In this document: positions 44,694 through 53,101 of the stretch, in pieces
How the letters are laid out: the number at the start of each line of letters is the position of its first letter
Numbering within the stretch: the first letter of the stretch is position 1
DNA from: Pseudoroseomonas cervicalis
GTDB lineage: Bacteria; Pseudomonadota; Alphaproteobacteria; Acetobacterales; Acetobacteraceae
Direction: 5' to 3'
NCBI RefSeq assembly: GCF_030818485.1
Contig: NZ_JAUTAJ010000004.1
Location: 1,529,001 to 1,593,000 of the forward strand
DNA: 64,000 bases
Made by a program: the position numbers and the translations under genes
Notes under the pieces: generated by a model
What the model was told of the DNA's origin: nothing
Seen by the model: the letters and a program-made list of their open reading frames with translations, nothing else
Database searches by the model: none

Positions 44694-45497
44694 ATGCCAG
44701 GAGATCCATTTACCGCCGAAGAAGACATAGCTTTTTACACGCTGTTCAGAAAAGAACTTGATAAAATCAATTACACGAGAAGTGCCGCCGCATATAATTG
44801 GCACGATAATCCTGACAAAACCATCGAATTCACAAATAAATTGATGGTCCGCTTTTTTATGTATATGGAACTAATAGAAACTATGTCTTCCGACATTTCA
44901 AATGTAATCAATGAACTCGCTACCTGCATAAGGCACCTAAAAGCTTGGAATTTAGTCATCCGAAATTTAAACCAAAGAGATCTTCATCATATAGTAGTTG
45001 AATTTATTGATCATGAAGCGAAATACGCTTTAACGCTTCCTTATTCGATAAAAGCAAAATTTATATTCGCCACTTCTTTATTATCTCATCAGGCCAACGC
45101 CGCAAAAATTCCAGGCTGGGTAGATAAACTGGAACCTGACGAGAAGATCGTACAGGAGGTTATGGACCGCGTAGCGAAACCGTGGAAAGGATATAAGAAA
45201 TTCAAATTACGCTTAGAACTTATTGGTAATAATGAATATAGGCAGAAGACAAATGACTTCAGAAATTCTTTAGTTCACAGATTTCAACAAGATATATGCA
45301 TTGGATTCACAACAATATTAGAAAGAGACGAAAAAAGCGATCCTCCCTCTTATTCAATAAAACAACTCCCTCCACTCGAGTTAAGCGATATAGTAATAAT
45401 TCTGGAAGAAGAGCACGAAAAAACCCACAATGCACTAGAACTTTTCAAGATTTTGGTTAACGAACAAATATCAAATTTCAAGTTACACCAAAAATAA
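44694..45497 (+). CDS. AT-rich HEPN-like protein, candidate moron
   Basis: 267 residues from the ATG at 44694, chosen for AGGAG six bases upstream; an ATG at 44625 also has a ribosome-site-like purine run. Base composition is far lower in GC than its neighbours, with AAA/ATA/AAT codons throughout, a sign of recent transfer. The protein is almost all helix with no membrane segment. DFRNSLVHRFQQ (about 188-199) contains RNxxxH, the HEPN ribonuclease motif. HEPN proteins are common in toxin and abortive-infection systems; activity and trigger are unknown. Confidence 0.6.
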   Translation: MPGDPFTAEEDIAFYTLFRKELDKINYTRSAAAYNWHDNPDKTIEFTNKLMVRFFMYMELIETMSSDISNVINELATCIRHLKAWNLVIRNLNQRDLHHIVVEFIDHEAKYALTLPYSIKAKFIFATSLLSHQANAAKIPGWVDKLEPDEKIVQEVMDRVAKPWKGYKKFKLRLELIGNNEYRQKTNDFRNSLVHRFQQDICIGFTTILERDEKSDPPSYSIKQLPPLELSDIVIILEEEHEKTHNALELFKILVNEQISNFKLHQK

Positions 45498-45718
45498 TTC
45501 ACTATTAACCCAATTTATAAAATCTCTGGGGTTTTTTAGCATGCTGCGCGGCCGGCGTTGACCTGCAGAACTTCCAGATGGCCAACTACCGCTAGCAGCC
45601 TCTGCCCAAGATTAATACCCGGGTAACTTCTCGAAATCGCATTGGCGGGGAATAGGCCCTTTGGGTCAGCTTCTTAGGATGCCTAAACCCGCATAAGAGG
45701 TGTCGGGCCCGACGGACC

Positions 45719-46201
45719 TTAGCGGTTCTGCCTCCGCCATTCCCATGGCGGCACTCGCTCAATCTCCGGCAGCCGCCACAGCCCCCGCCTTCCCTTCCGC
45801 GCCTCGACCTCCAGCGCTAGGAGGGCAGGGTCGCGGCTGTAGCGCCGGTAGACCCAGGCGTGGCCCTGCCGCACCAGCTCGGCGCTGACATCCAGCGGGC
45901 CAATCCACACTCGCCCCACCGTCCGGCCGTAGCGATCTAGATCCACCACATCGACGCGGGCGTCGCGCCTGAAGGCCATAGCAGCCAGCGCCTGCCGGGC
46001 GCGGGTGCCCCAGGGCTGTCGTGCCTCAGGCGCGTCGATCTCGGCTAGGCGGATGCGCACCCGCTCTTGGGCCGGCGTCAGCAGCGTGAGGGTGTCGCCA
46101 TCATGGACGCCGACCACTTGGCCACGCAGCTCGGCAGCAGAACCAACGCCAATGACCATGGCAAAAGAAAGAAGATATGTAAGACTTACAGCCAAGGCCA
46201 T
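45719..46201 (-). CDS. Secreted staphylococcal-nuclease-like (thermonuclease) protein, intact copy B
   Basis: 160 residues from the ATG at 46201. The N-terminal signal (ALAVSLTYLLSFAMVIGVG) ends near SAAEL. The SNase core keeps all key residues: VHDGDTLTLL (calcium Asp pair), RIRLAEIDAPE (Arg, Asp, Glu) and DRYGRTVGRVW (Arg). It should cut DNA or RNA in the periplasm or outside. Two decayed copies of its 3' part lie at 44265-44580 and 47082-47196, in the same orientation. A periplasmic nuclease in a prophage could act on incoming phage DNA. Confidence 0.85.
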   Translation of the reverse strand: MALAVSLTYLLSFAMVIGVGSAAELRGQVVGVHDGDTLTLLTPAQERVRIRLAEIDAPEARQPWGTRARQALAAMAFRRDARVDVVDLDRYGRTVGRVWIGPLDVSAELVRQGHAWVYRRYSRDPALLALEVEARKGRRGLWRLPEIERVPPWEWRRQNR

Positions 46202-46313
46202 ACAGCCAATAGACCGCCCAAATCTAAGAAAAAATTTATGGCCGCAAACATTTCTTGCGCTGCTTCCCCACAGTTGCCTAGATGGATCTCGTTTCAAGAC
46301 AGGGAGAAGTTTT

Positions 46314-47015
46314 GTGGCCAAGCGATCCAAGGCAAAGTCCCCCTTAAATGATCTTTCTTTTGAAATTTTAGAATTGCTGAGGAAGGAATTTACATCAAGC
46401 GACAGAAATACCTCCGATTTACTCAACGGATATGTTGGCCCAAAATTAGACAACTTGGCTGAAGAATTTATAAAAAATAGATCATTTTCTCGAGTTGACT
46501 ATGATCTTGCCATAAAAAGTCTAGAAGATCATGACTTTGTAGACACAGGACCCAAAGTTTTCTATGAAAACGATCCGGATTCAAGCGCATTTATATTGGC
46601 TATGTATAGTAAAAGAGAGTATATTTATTTAAAGGAAGACGGCTATAGGGTATCCTCTGAGAGGAAGGCGAACGCGTTGCATCAAGAGTCCCATCAAAGT
46701 GTTACTATAAATAATAGTAGTTTCTATCAATCGCCTGTAGGGGTTGGTAGAGAAGTAAAACAGCAACTTCATTTCGATATAAAAAATAAATCTGACATTA
46801 TTAATTATTTGTCTGAAATACTTATTCAAGAAAATATTGTAATTACTGAAGAAGTTCAAAATGACCTGAATGCGATGGTAGAGAAGGCAAAAGCTGGCGA
46901 CATGGCTGGCGCTAAGCCGCTATATCGGAAGTTATTTGAGAAAATTAGCGGCCCCGGCAAAGAACTCGCCATGGGAGTTCTTACTGAAATAGTTAAGAGC
47001 TCGCTAGGCTTTTGA
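46314..47015 (+). CDS. AT-rich winged-helix-like protein, candidate moron
   Basis: 233 residues from the GTG at 46314, preceded by AGGGAGAAG. Composition is strongly AT-rich. Residues ~10-110 look like a winged helix (DLSFEILELLRKEF, DYDLAIKSLEDHDFV, REYIYLKEDGYRVS). A short Asn-rich beta segment follows (VTINNSSFYQSPVGVG), then a helical C-terminus ending GVLTEIVKSSLGF, which could be amphipathic. The sensor-linker-effector look recalls defence proteins, but no named family is recognised. It is divergent from nuclease copy B and convergent with remnant C. Confidence 0.55.
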   Translation: MAKRSKAKSPLNDLSFEILELLRKEFTSSDRNTSDLLNGYVGPKLDNLAEEFIKNRSFSRVDYDLAIKSLEDHDFVDTGPKVFYENDPDSSAFILAMYSKREYIYLKEDGYRVSSERKANALHQESHQSVTINNSSFYQSPVGVGREVKQQLHFDIKNKSDIINYLSEILIQENIVITEEVQNDLNAMVEKAKAGDMAGAKPLYRKLFEKISGPGKELAMGVLTEIVKSSLGF

Positions 47016-47081
47016 TCGCTGCCAGTGTCCCAGCAAAGCAGACGGCCCAGTCGGCCATAGCCCTCTAACTGCGGGGCGGGG

Positions 47082-47196
47082 CTTAGCGGCCTCGCCGTTC
47101 TATTTGCCATATCCCAGCCGGCACCTACAGAGCCCCCGGTAGCCGTCACGGTCTTCCCGTTCCTTGCCAAGCCTCGACCTCCAGCTTCACGCCGCA
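47082..47196 (-). pseudogene. Short decayed remnant of the nuclease gene (copy C)
   Basis: About 115 bases align with the 3' end of the intact nuclease gene and its flank (45717-45815), sharing CTTAGCGG, CCGGCAC, AGCCGTCAC-like and GCCTCGACCTCCAGC runs. Nothing of the upstream part of the gene remains. It follows the second AT-rich cargo gene in the same relation as copies A and B follow theirs. Confidence 0.6.
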
Positions 47197-47229
47197 CCAA
47201 GCTGGCCTACTGAAGCCGGCGCCAAAGGC

Positions 47230-47742
47230 TTAAGCGAGCGGATACTCCCGCACCGCCGCTGCCCAGGAGGTGCCCCAGCGCTCCCGGTGCGGCTTGCCCG
47301 GGCGCCACAGCCGGTCGGCATAGCAGGCCCGGGCTCCCGCCTCCGTCTCGGGGATGGCCTGGGGATCGGACAGCAGCAGCAGCCGCGCCAGGCCATAGGC
47401 CAGCAGGTCGTGGCCCTCGATCGCGCGCCAGATGGCGGCCGCCTCCGGCCGCACGCTGGCCGCCTGGCAGAGCGCCACGCCGCGGCTGCGGATGCCCTGG
47501 GAGACGGCCGAGGCGGTCACCACCCGGATCATCCCGCCCGTCTGCTCACCCTGCCACCAGCTCCGCGCCGGTCCGGGCGCGCCGCTGGCCAGCACCTGAT
47601 AGCGGTGCACCAGGTCGCTCTCCTGGATGGCGATGGCCAGCAGCATGCGGCGCGCCGCGATGCTGCTGCTCAGGCCGGCCACCTGCTCCGCCCAGGCCGC
47701 GCCAGGGGTGATGACGCGCTGGACGAATTCCTGGGGGGTCAT
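47230..47742 (-). CDS. Putative phage endolysin, lysozyme-like
   Basis: 170 residues from the ATG at 47742, in an ATGA overlap with the preceding small gene. The pattern LLAIAIQESDLVHRYQVL, GPARSWWQGEQTGGMIRVV and WRPGKPHRERWGTSW is shared by a group of uncharacterised phage proteins found in lysis cassettes. The Glu in IQES is a candidate catalytic acid as in lysozyme and transglycosylase folds. It is last in the late operon, behind a holin-like gene. Confidence 0.6.
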   Translation of the reverse strand: MTPQEFVQRVITPGAAWAEQVAGLSSSIAARRMLLAIAIQESDLVHRYQVLASGAPGPARSWWQGEQTGGMIRVVTASAVSQGIRSRGVALCQAASVRPEAAAIWRAIEGHDLLAYGLARLLLLSDPQAIPETEAGARACYADRLWRPGKPHRERWGTSWAAAVREYPLA

Positions 47743-47918
47743 CCGAGATACTCCGCGAGGGGGGATGGCGCGGCCGGGGTGTCCCCAACCGCGTGCACAG
47801 GGATGCCGGGCGGAATCGGGCCCGGCCGCGCGGCCTGCGCCGGCGGCGGTGCGAGCGGCTCCGCGAGGGCCTCCCGCCGCCCGGCCAGCAGGGCCAGGAG
47901 ATGGACTAGCCAAGTCAT
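47739..47918 (-). CDS. Small lysis-cassette protein, possible spanin-like
   Basis: 59 residues. Its ATG overlaps the stop of the holin-like gene (ATGA) and its stop overlaps the start of the endolysin-like gene (ATGA), strong evidence of translation. A short N-terminal hydrophobic segment (TWLVHLLALLAG) is followed by a Pro/Ala-rich tail (PPPAQAARPGPIPPGIP). A Pro-rich tail behind a short anchor is seen in some o-spanins, but there is no lipobox Cys, so function is open. Confidence 0.6.
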   Translation of the reverse strand: MTWLVHLLALLAGRREALAEPLAPPPAQAARPGPIPPGIPVHAVGDTPAAPSPLAEYLG

Positions 47919-48283
47919 CGTTTGGCGCCCTCCCCCGGCCGCAGCGCCTGGGTGACGGCCGCCTTGGCCATGGCCTGCAGCGTCTCCGGCGACGGCTGGA
48001 GCTTGGCGAGGGTGTCCGGCAGGTTGGCGCGGGCGTACTCGGCCGCCCGCCGCGCCGCCTCGGCCGCGGTGATGCGGCTACCAGCGAGGTCGGGCAACGA
48101 GGCCAGCGCGGAGCGCATCAGCGCGCCCAGCAGCAGCTCCATGTCCCGGGCATGCGTGGCGCTCGCCAGCCACTGGCGCAGCGGCCCGGGCAGCAGGGTG
48201 ACGAGGTATGCGCCGAACGCGAGCAGCGCCGGCAGTACCAAGTGCTCGAGGAGCACCGGCAACAGCGGGGTGATCCAGTCCAC
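47915..48283 (-). CDS. Putative phage holin
   Basis: 122 residues. One long N-terminal hydrophobic segment (PLLPVLLEHLVLPALLAFGA, about 6-32) is followed by a helical cytoplasmic part (TAAEAARRAAEYARANLPDT) similar in layout to LL-H-type holins. It is first of three overlapping lysis-type genes. Assignment rests on topology and context. Confidence 0.55.
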   Translation of the reverse strand: MDWITPLLPVLLEHLVLPALLAFGAYLVTLLPGPLRQWLASATHARDMELLLGALMRSALASLPDLAGSRITAAEAARRAAEYARANLPDTLAKLQPSPETLQAMAKAAVTQALRPGEGAKR

Positions 48284-48337
48284 GACTGGCCTCCGATTCG
48301 ATTGTGGGATGTGCCCGGCAGCCGGCCGGGCGCGGGC

Positions 48338-48847
48338 TTAATCCAGCGGCAGCCGCAGGACGGGGCGCCAGATCAGGCCGGTGTCGCTGCCAGGCAGCGG
48401 CAGCGTGTCGGCGATCGGCGGCGAATCGGATTGGCCGCGCGGCTGGAGGGCCATGCGGGCAATCAGGTCGCGCAGCTGCTGGATGCTCTGGCGCGTCGCC
48501 TCGAAGCGCCTATCCGTGTCTTCGCGCTGGCGGTCGCTGTCGCGCTGCAGAACAGCCGTCTGGGTGCGTAGCTCGACGATCAGGCCCCTCATCTCCGCCG
48601 CCTGCCCCACAAACTGCTGCGTCATCTGCCGCTGATCCGCCAGCTGGGCGCTGAGCTGGAGCAGCGTCTGAGATTGGCGCTCCTGCAGCTGCACAGCCTG
48701 CGCGTTGGCGGCGGCGTTGGCGGAGTAGATCTGCCAGCCGAAGATGATCGTGGGCAGCGCCAGGCTGATGGTCGCGAGGAGCTGGGCCACCGTCATGGCG
48801 GGCCGCTGCGCAAACTCCTTCAGGCCGCCACCTTGGGTGTCAGGCAT
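48338..48847 (-). CDS. Single-pass membrane coiled-coil protein
   Basis: 169 residues. A hydrophobic helix (about 20-44, VAQLLATISLALPTIIFGWQ) leads into a long Gln/Arg/Glu-rich coiled coil (about 50-130, VQLQERQSQTLLQLSAQLAD) and a short Pro-rich end. No family is recognised. Membrane anchor plus periplasmic coiled coil next to holin and endolysin genes would suit an i-spanin-like role. Confidence 0.55.
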   Translation of the reverse strand: MPDTQGGGLKEFAQRPAMTVAQLLATISLALPTIIFGWQIYSANAAANAQAVQLQERQSQTLLQLSAQLADQRQMTQQFVGQAAEMRGLIVELRTQTAVLQRDSDRQREDTDRRFEATRQSIQQLRDLIARMALQPRGQSDSPPIADTLPLPGSDTGLIWRPVLRLPLD

Positions 48848-48889
48848 GAGACCTCCCGGACAGAGTCATGAAAAATTGCCGACGGGCGG

Positions 48890-51365
48890 TCACGGAACGA
48901 TCACGCCGACCTGCCGTCCCACCCACCGCATGGCGTTGTGCAGGTCGCCGTCCCAGGCGGGGCTGGCGGGGCCGGCGATGGCCAGAACAGCGCCCAGGGG
49001 GCCGACATTGTTAGATGCCGGCGCCCCGGTGGTGCTGCCAACTGCGGCGCCGAGGAGAAAATCATTCGGCGCGAAAGGCGAGGTGCTGGCGATGGTACCC
49101 GTGGCCAGGGGGGCGGTCAGGTCGTCCTGGTAAATCTCCAGCATGGCGCCGACTTTGCGGATGGCGATGACGTGCCACTGCCCATCCTCTGTGCCGCCCG
49201 ACACGATGGTATTGGACCCGCCCTGCCCCTGCGTGACCACCTGATTAGACTGGCCAGCGCCGGCGTTGTGGCGGAGAAGGATGCGCGGCGGCGTTCCGGA
49301 GACCGTTTGCCACCAGCCCGCGATGTTGCGCGGCCCGCCATTGGAGGCGTTGACCGCGACCACCAGGGCGAGGCTGGTGGCGTTGATGGCGCCGGTCGCG
49401 GTGGCCAGAAGCTCCGGCGCGTTGGCCCCCGCCCGGAGGTACGCGGGCTCCCCGAACTGGAGCGCGGGGTCAACGCCGTCCAAGCCACTCGTCTGGAGCG
49501 GGAGAGGTCCCTCGGCCGAGGTCTGCGCCACCAGCTTACGGCCGGCGGTGTAATAGTCGCGCCACTCAATCACCCGCCCGGTGGCGCCATCGGTCACCAG
49601 CGCCCCGGGCTGTCGGGCCGACAGCGTCAGCACGCGGGCCGCGCCCAAATCGGTTGGACGCCACAGCAGGGGCGCAACGCTCGGCCGCTGCAGCACGGTG
49701 CCGGGGGCGGCGTTGGCCATTACGCTGCCGGGGGCGTGGCGGCTGGCCAATTCCTCCCGTCTCCAGCGGGTGCCGGTGCTCGTGCTGTCCACACTGACAA
49801 GCATCGAGGAAGCCGGATCGCCTTGTTGGAGAACAGGCCCGTCGAGAACCGTGTCGGTGGAGGCCGAAATGAGGACCAGTGGCTTGTTGCCACCAGCGTG
49901 CCGCAGCGTCATGCCCGGGCCGACATATGTGCGGGTGCTGCCCCGGGTGATGCGCAACGCTGAGCGGTCCGGCGTAGCCGCCGTGTAGCCCATGCTGATG
50001 GTGCCAGTGCGAAGCCGGATGTCGGAGCAGCCATCCCGCAGCAGTACGCCATTGACGTAATTGTCCCCGGGCCGGCCGGCGAGGGCCAAGCCGAAGAGAT
50101 CCATATCGTGGCAGTCCGAGAGGATCAGGCCGCCCTGGTTGGTCGGGTGAGTGTTGGGCTCCCCCGCCGGAGTCAGGCCCTGGCGTAGGTCATAGGCTGT
50201 CGCGCCATTCAGGGTGCAACCACGCATGTAGGCCAGCGACAGCAAACAGACACTCGACCTGGCCTGCATGTTGCGGATGGCGCATCCCAGCATGCCGGTG
50301 AATTTGTACACCGACGAGTACAAGTTGCCTTCGCTCAGGAAGTCTTGGAAGAGGCAGTTCTCGGTGAGGGTATCGAAAAAGCCGGTCGGGCCCTCATTGG
50401 TAGGGTCGTCACCCTCCTCCGGCGTCATGCCCTTCGGAAATTTGCCGGCAAAATAGACGTCGTGATTGGGGGCGTTCGACGTCTCGAAGGTCGAGGCGCC
50501 GAAGCCCCACCCGACGAAGCGGCCGGCCCGCTGGTTGCCTCCGATCATGCCGAAGTCACAGCGCTCGCCGTAGGGATATATGACCTCGTTGCGCAGCACC
50601 TGCTGAGAGGCCCTGTCGAACGAACGGACCCGCATCCCGGTGGGGAGGTCGAAGAAGCCCAAATTCAGGAGGTGGTTGTACCCGGACATGCAGAACACGG
50701 CGGCGGCTGAGGTATACGCCTGGTCGCCGAACAGCATGGGGTAGGCCGGATTGCCCTGAATGAAAGGCTTCCGGCCGTTGACCGTCGTCCCCTGGAAGAT
50801 GATCCCTGACAGCGTATTGCCGCCCGCCACAAGGCGATAGGCTCGCTGCGCATAGGTGCCCAGAAGCAACGTCGACTTGCCTATCACACCAAAAATCTGG
50901 GCGGGGCGGTCGTCCAGGATGGCCTCGTCGTAGATCCGCATGGTGGCCGCGACGGGCGGCCAGTTCACCACTTTGCCGCTTCGCGCAGCATCGACATGGG
51001 CGGGCCGTGTCATCGCTGGTGCCATCCAATTTGGCCCCGAAGTCCGTTTCCAGGTCGAGATGCTGGCGCATCTTGCGCAGCATCGGCGTCGAGAGGGACG
51101 ACCCCTCGGATGGCGTGTAGGTCGTGGCGGCGACAGCCTCATTGCGTCCCGCCACAGTGCCAGCCTGCGTACCCGCCGCTGCGCCGGCAGTGGCGCCTGC
51201 GCTTGCGCCCGCCCAAGCGCCTGCGTCCCGCCCCACATCGGCGCCCACCTGTCCGCTCACTTCGCGGGCCACTATTGCCGCCTCTTCGCGTGCGACAGGC
51301 CGCGCAGCAGCCGCGCCGGCGGCCGCCCCGGCTTGCGCCGGACCGTCCCAGTTGGTTCCGCTCAT
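48890..51365 (-). pseudogene. Tail spike/fibre protein, interrupted by one-base frameshift
   Basis: Frame 1 starts at the ATG at 51365 with an Ala/Gly-rich stem and reaches LETDFGAKLDGTSDDTA, the conserved entry to pectate-lyase-like tail spikes. It then loses frame. Frame 2 carries AARSGKVVNWPPVAATMRIYDE, a long beta-helix region and a C-terminal lectin-like domain (WHVIAIRKVGAMLEIYQDD), ending at 48890. Removing one C from a CCC run (plus-strand 50998-51004) gives DDTAAHVDAARSG. As written the receptor-binding product would be truncated. It is 29 bases downstream of the oxidoreductase gene. Confidence 0.75.
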
Positions 51366-51394
51366 GGATGTCTCCGGTGGAGCTTGCCGGCGCC

Positions 51395-53101
51395 CTAGAT
51401 GTCGTCGAGCGCGGCGCCTTCTGCGCGCAGCTGGGCACGCAGTTCGGCAACATTGATGTCGTGCACAGCGTGCTGTCGGATGCCGTCGAGTGCGAGCACC
51501 GCCGCCAATCCGGCGGCGTGGCCCAGCGCCATATGCGTCGGCTCCATGCGCGTCAGGCCGGTCGCGACATGCGTCGCGGAGACCGCCCAGGTGGCCAACA
51601 TGTTGGTGCAGGCCCTGCGCGGCGGCAGCATGACGTCATAGGGAATGGGGACCATCCGGTTTTCGCCGCCCACAGCGAAAAAGAAGTCGCCCTCATTCAT
51701 CGCGCGATGGCCGGAAGGCGTGCCTGGCGCAGGCATGGCGTAGCGCCGCACATGATGGCTATCGGCCTCATAGGAGGCGAGGCCGATCACCCGATCCGCA
51801 TAGGTCGTCTCCTGCCACTCGGGCCGGGTGATGTCCTGCTCCGTCAAGACGAAATCACCGACCATGCGGCGAGCCTCGCGCACGTAGAGCTGCGAGGGCC
51901 AGCCGACGGGATCGCCAAATCCCGGCTGGAGGAACTGGTCGTTGGCGAGCCAGTAGGTTCGCCATTCCTCCCGCAGATCCGGCCACACCCGGCTGTCGCC
52001 GCTGCTCTGGGCGAACCAGAACAGGCCTTCGACGTGCTGCCGGTGCTGCTGCCAAATGGATTCCCGCAGATCAAAGTCGATGGCGCCGGTGGCCCGGAAA
52101 CCTGCATCCGGATAAGCCCAGCTCAGGCCGAAAGGATCGGTCGAGAATGGCCCTCGCGCATTGCCGTCCAGCTTGCCGCCGGGCAGGCTCTCCAGCAGCA
52201 GGAAATGGGTCGGCACGCTCACGCGCGGGTAGTAGGCGATCCCGAGGCGCGCCATCTCCGCCAGATAGCGACCGAGCAGCTCATAGCGCGCCGGGTCGTA
52301 GCCCTCCGGCGGCGAGGTCATCAGCGGCCGCCGGCGGTCGGGATTGGTGCTCAGGCAGAGGCGGAAATTGTAGGCCTGCACTGCTTCATCCGCACTGCCG
52401 ATCGGCCCTGGTGCAGGACTCATGCCCGGCAGCAGGCCGCTGGCGGCGTTTCCCGCGACACGGAAGGGCGAGAGGTTCATCACCCCTTCCGGGCCCCAGA
52501 ACTGGTGCCGGCCATTGAAGTTCCGCCGCACTCCGGCAGTCGGTTCGCCATACTCGCCGACGCCCTCGCGGCCGATGCGGTAGGGGATGCCGGCCACGGC
52601 AACCTCATCCCCCTCATAGCCCGACGCCAGCAGGATCCGGCAGGCGAAGGTCCGGCCCTCGCGGGTCTTGATCCGGCGGATCGCAGTCCCTTCGCGCACG
52701 CAGCTGACGATGCCGCGCGTCCACACCACGGGGATATCGTGCTCGGCCAGCTTCGCCTCGAAAGCGGCTTGCGCCACGCTGGGCTCGAAGCGGTAGGTGT
52801 AGGGCCCGCCGCCGGGGAAGTAGTGCGCATTGATCGCGTCGAAGATCTCGCGCCCGATTCCCCCAATCGCCGCCTCATTGCGCAGATCGGTCGCGCCGAG
52901 GCCGCCCGACATCATCCCGCCGACGCGATCCTCTCGCCAGCCGCCGACGATGATGACGCTCCGCCCATGCCGCGCCACCTCGATTGCCGCCGCGCAGGCG
53001 CCCGGACTGGCGCTATAAACGATGACGTCCGCATAGGCGTCCGCCAGCTGGCCGCCGCCCAGCGTCTGGGAGGCGGCCAGCCCGTGCAGGGCTGGCCACA
53101 T
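51395..53101 (-). CDS. FAD-dependent oxidoreductase encoded in the phage tail operon
   Basis: 568 residues. The PF12831-type pattern runs from YADVIVYSASPGACAAAIEVA and VGGMMSGGLGATDL to the C-terminal RRACTNMLATWAVSATHVAT and MEPTHMALGHAAGLAAVLAL. Family members bind FAD and oxidise or reduce unknown, often sugar-like, substrates. The usual Gly-rich turn (YGGTPAG) reads YSASPGA, which may alter FAD binding. Its ATG overlaps the stop of the adhesin-like tail gene (ATGA), and the tail spike gene follows 29 bases on, so it is a full member of the tail operon. There is no signal peptide. Confidence 0.82.
   Translation of the reverse strand: MWPALHGLAASQTLGGGQLADAYADVIVYSASPGACAAAIEVARHGRSVIIVGGWREDRVGGMMSGGLGATDLRNEAAIGGIGREIFDAINAHYFPGGGPYTYRFEPSVAQAAFEAKLAEHDIPVVWTRGIVSCVREGTAIRRIKTREGRTFACRILLASGYEGDEVAVAGIPYRIGREGVGEYGEPTAGVRRNFNGRHQFWGPEGVMNLSPFRVAGNAASGLLPGMSPAPGPIGSADEAVQAYNFRLCLSTNPDRRRPLMTSPPEGYDPARYELLGRYLAEMARLGIAYYPRVSVPTHFLLLESLPGGKLDGNARGPFSTDPFGLSWAYPDAGFRATGAIDFDLRESIWQQHRQHVEGLFWFAQSSGDSRVWPDLREEWRTYWLANDQFLQPGFGDPVGWPSQLYVREARRMVGDFVLTEQDITRPEWQETTYADRVIGLASYEADSHHVRRYAMPAPGTPSGHRAMNEGDFFFAVGGENRMVPIPYDVMLPPRRACTNMLATWAVSATHVATGLTRMEPTHMALGHAAGLAAVLALDGIRQHAVHDINVAELRAQLRAEGAALDDI

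Noticed and set aside
45719..46453. Nuclease gene starting at 46453
   Set aside because: The extra ~84 residues overlap the AT-rich winged-helix gene on the other strand; the ATG at 46201 gives a proper signal peptide.
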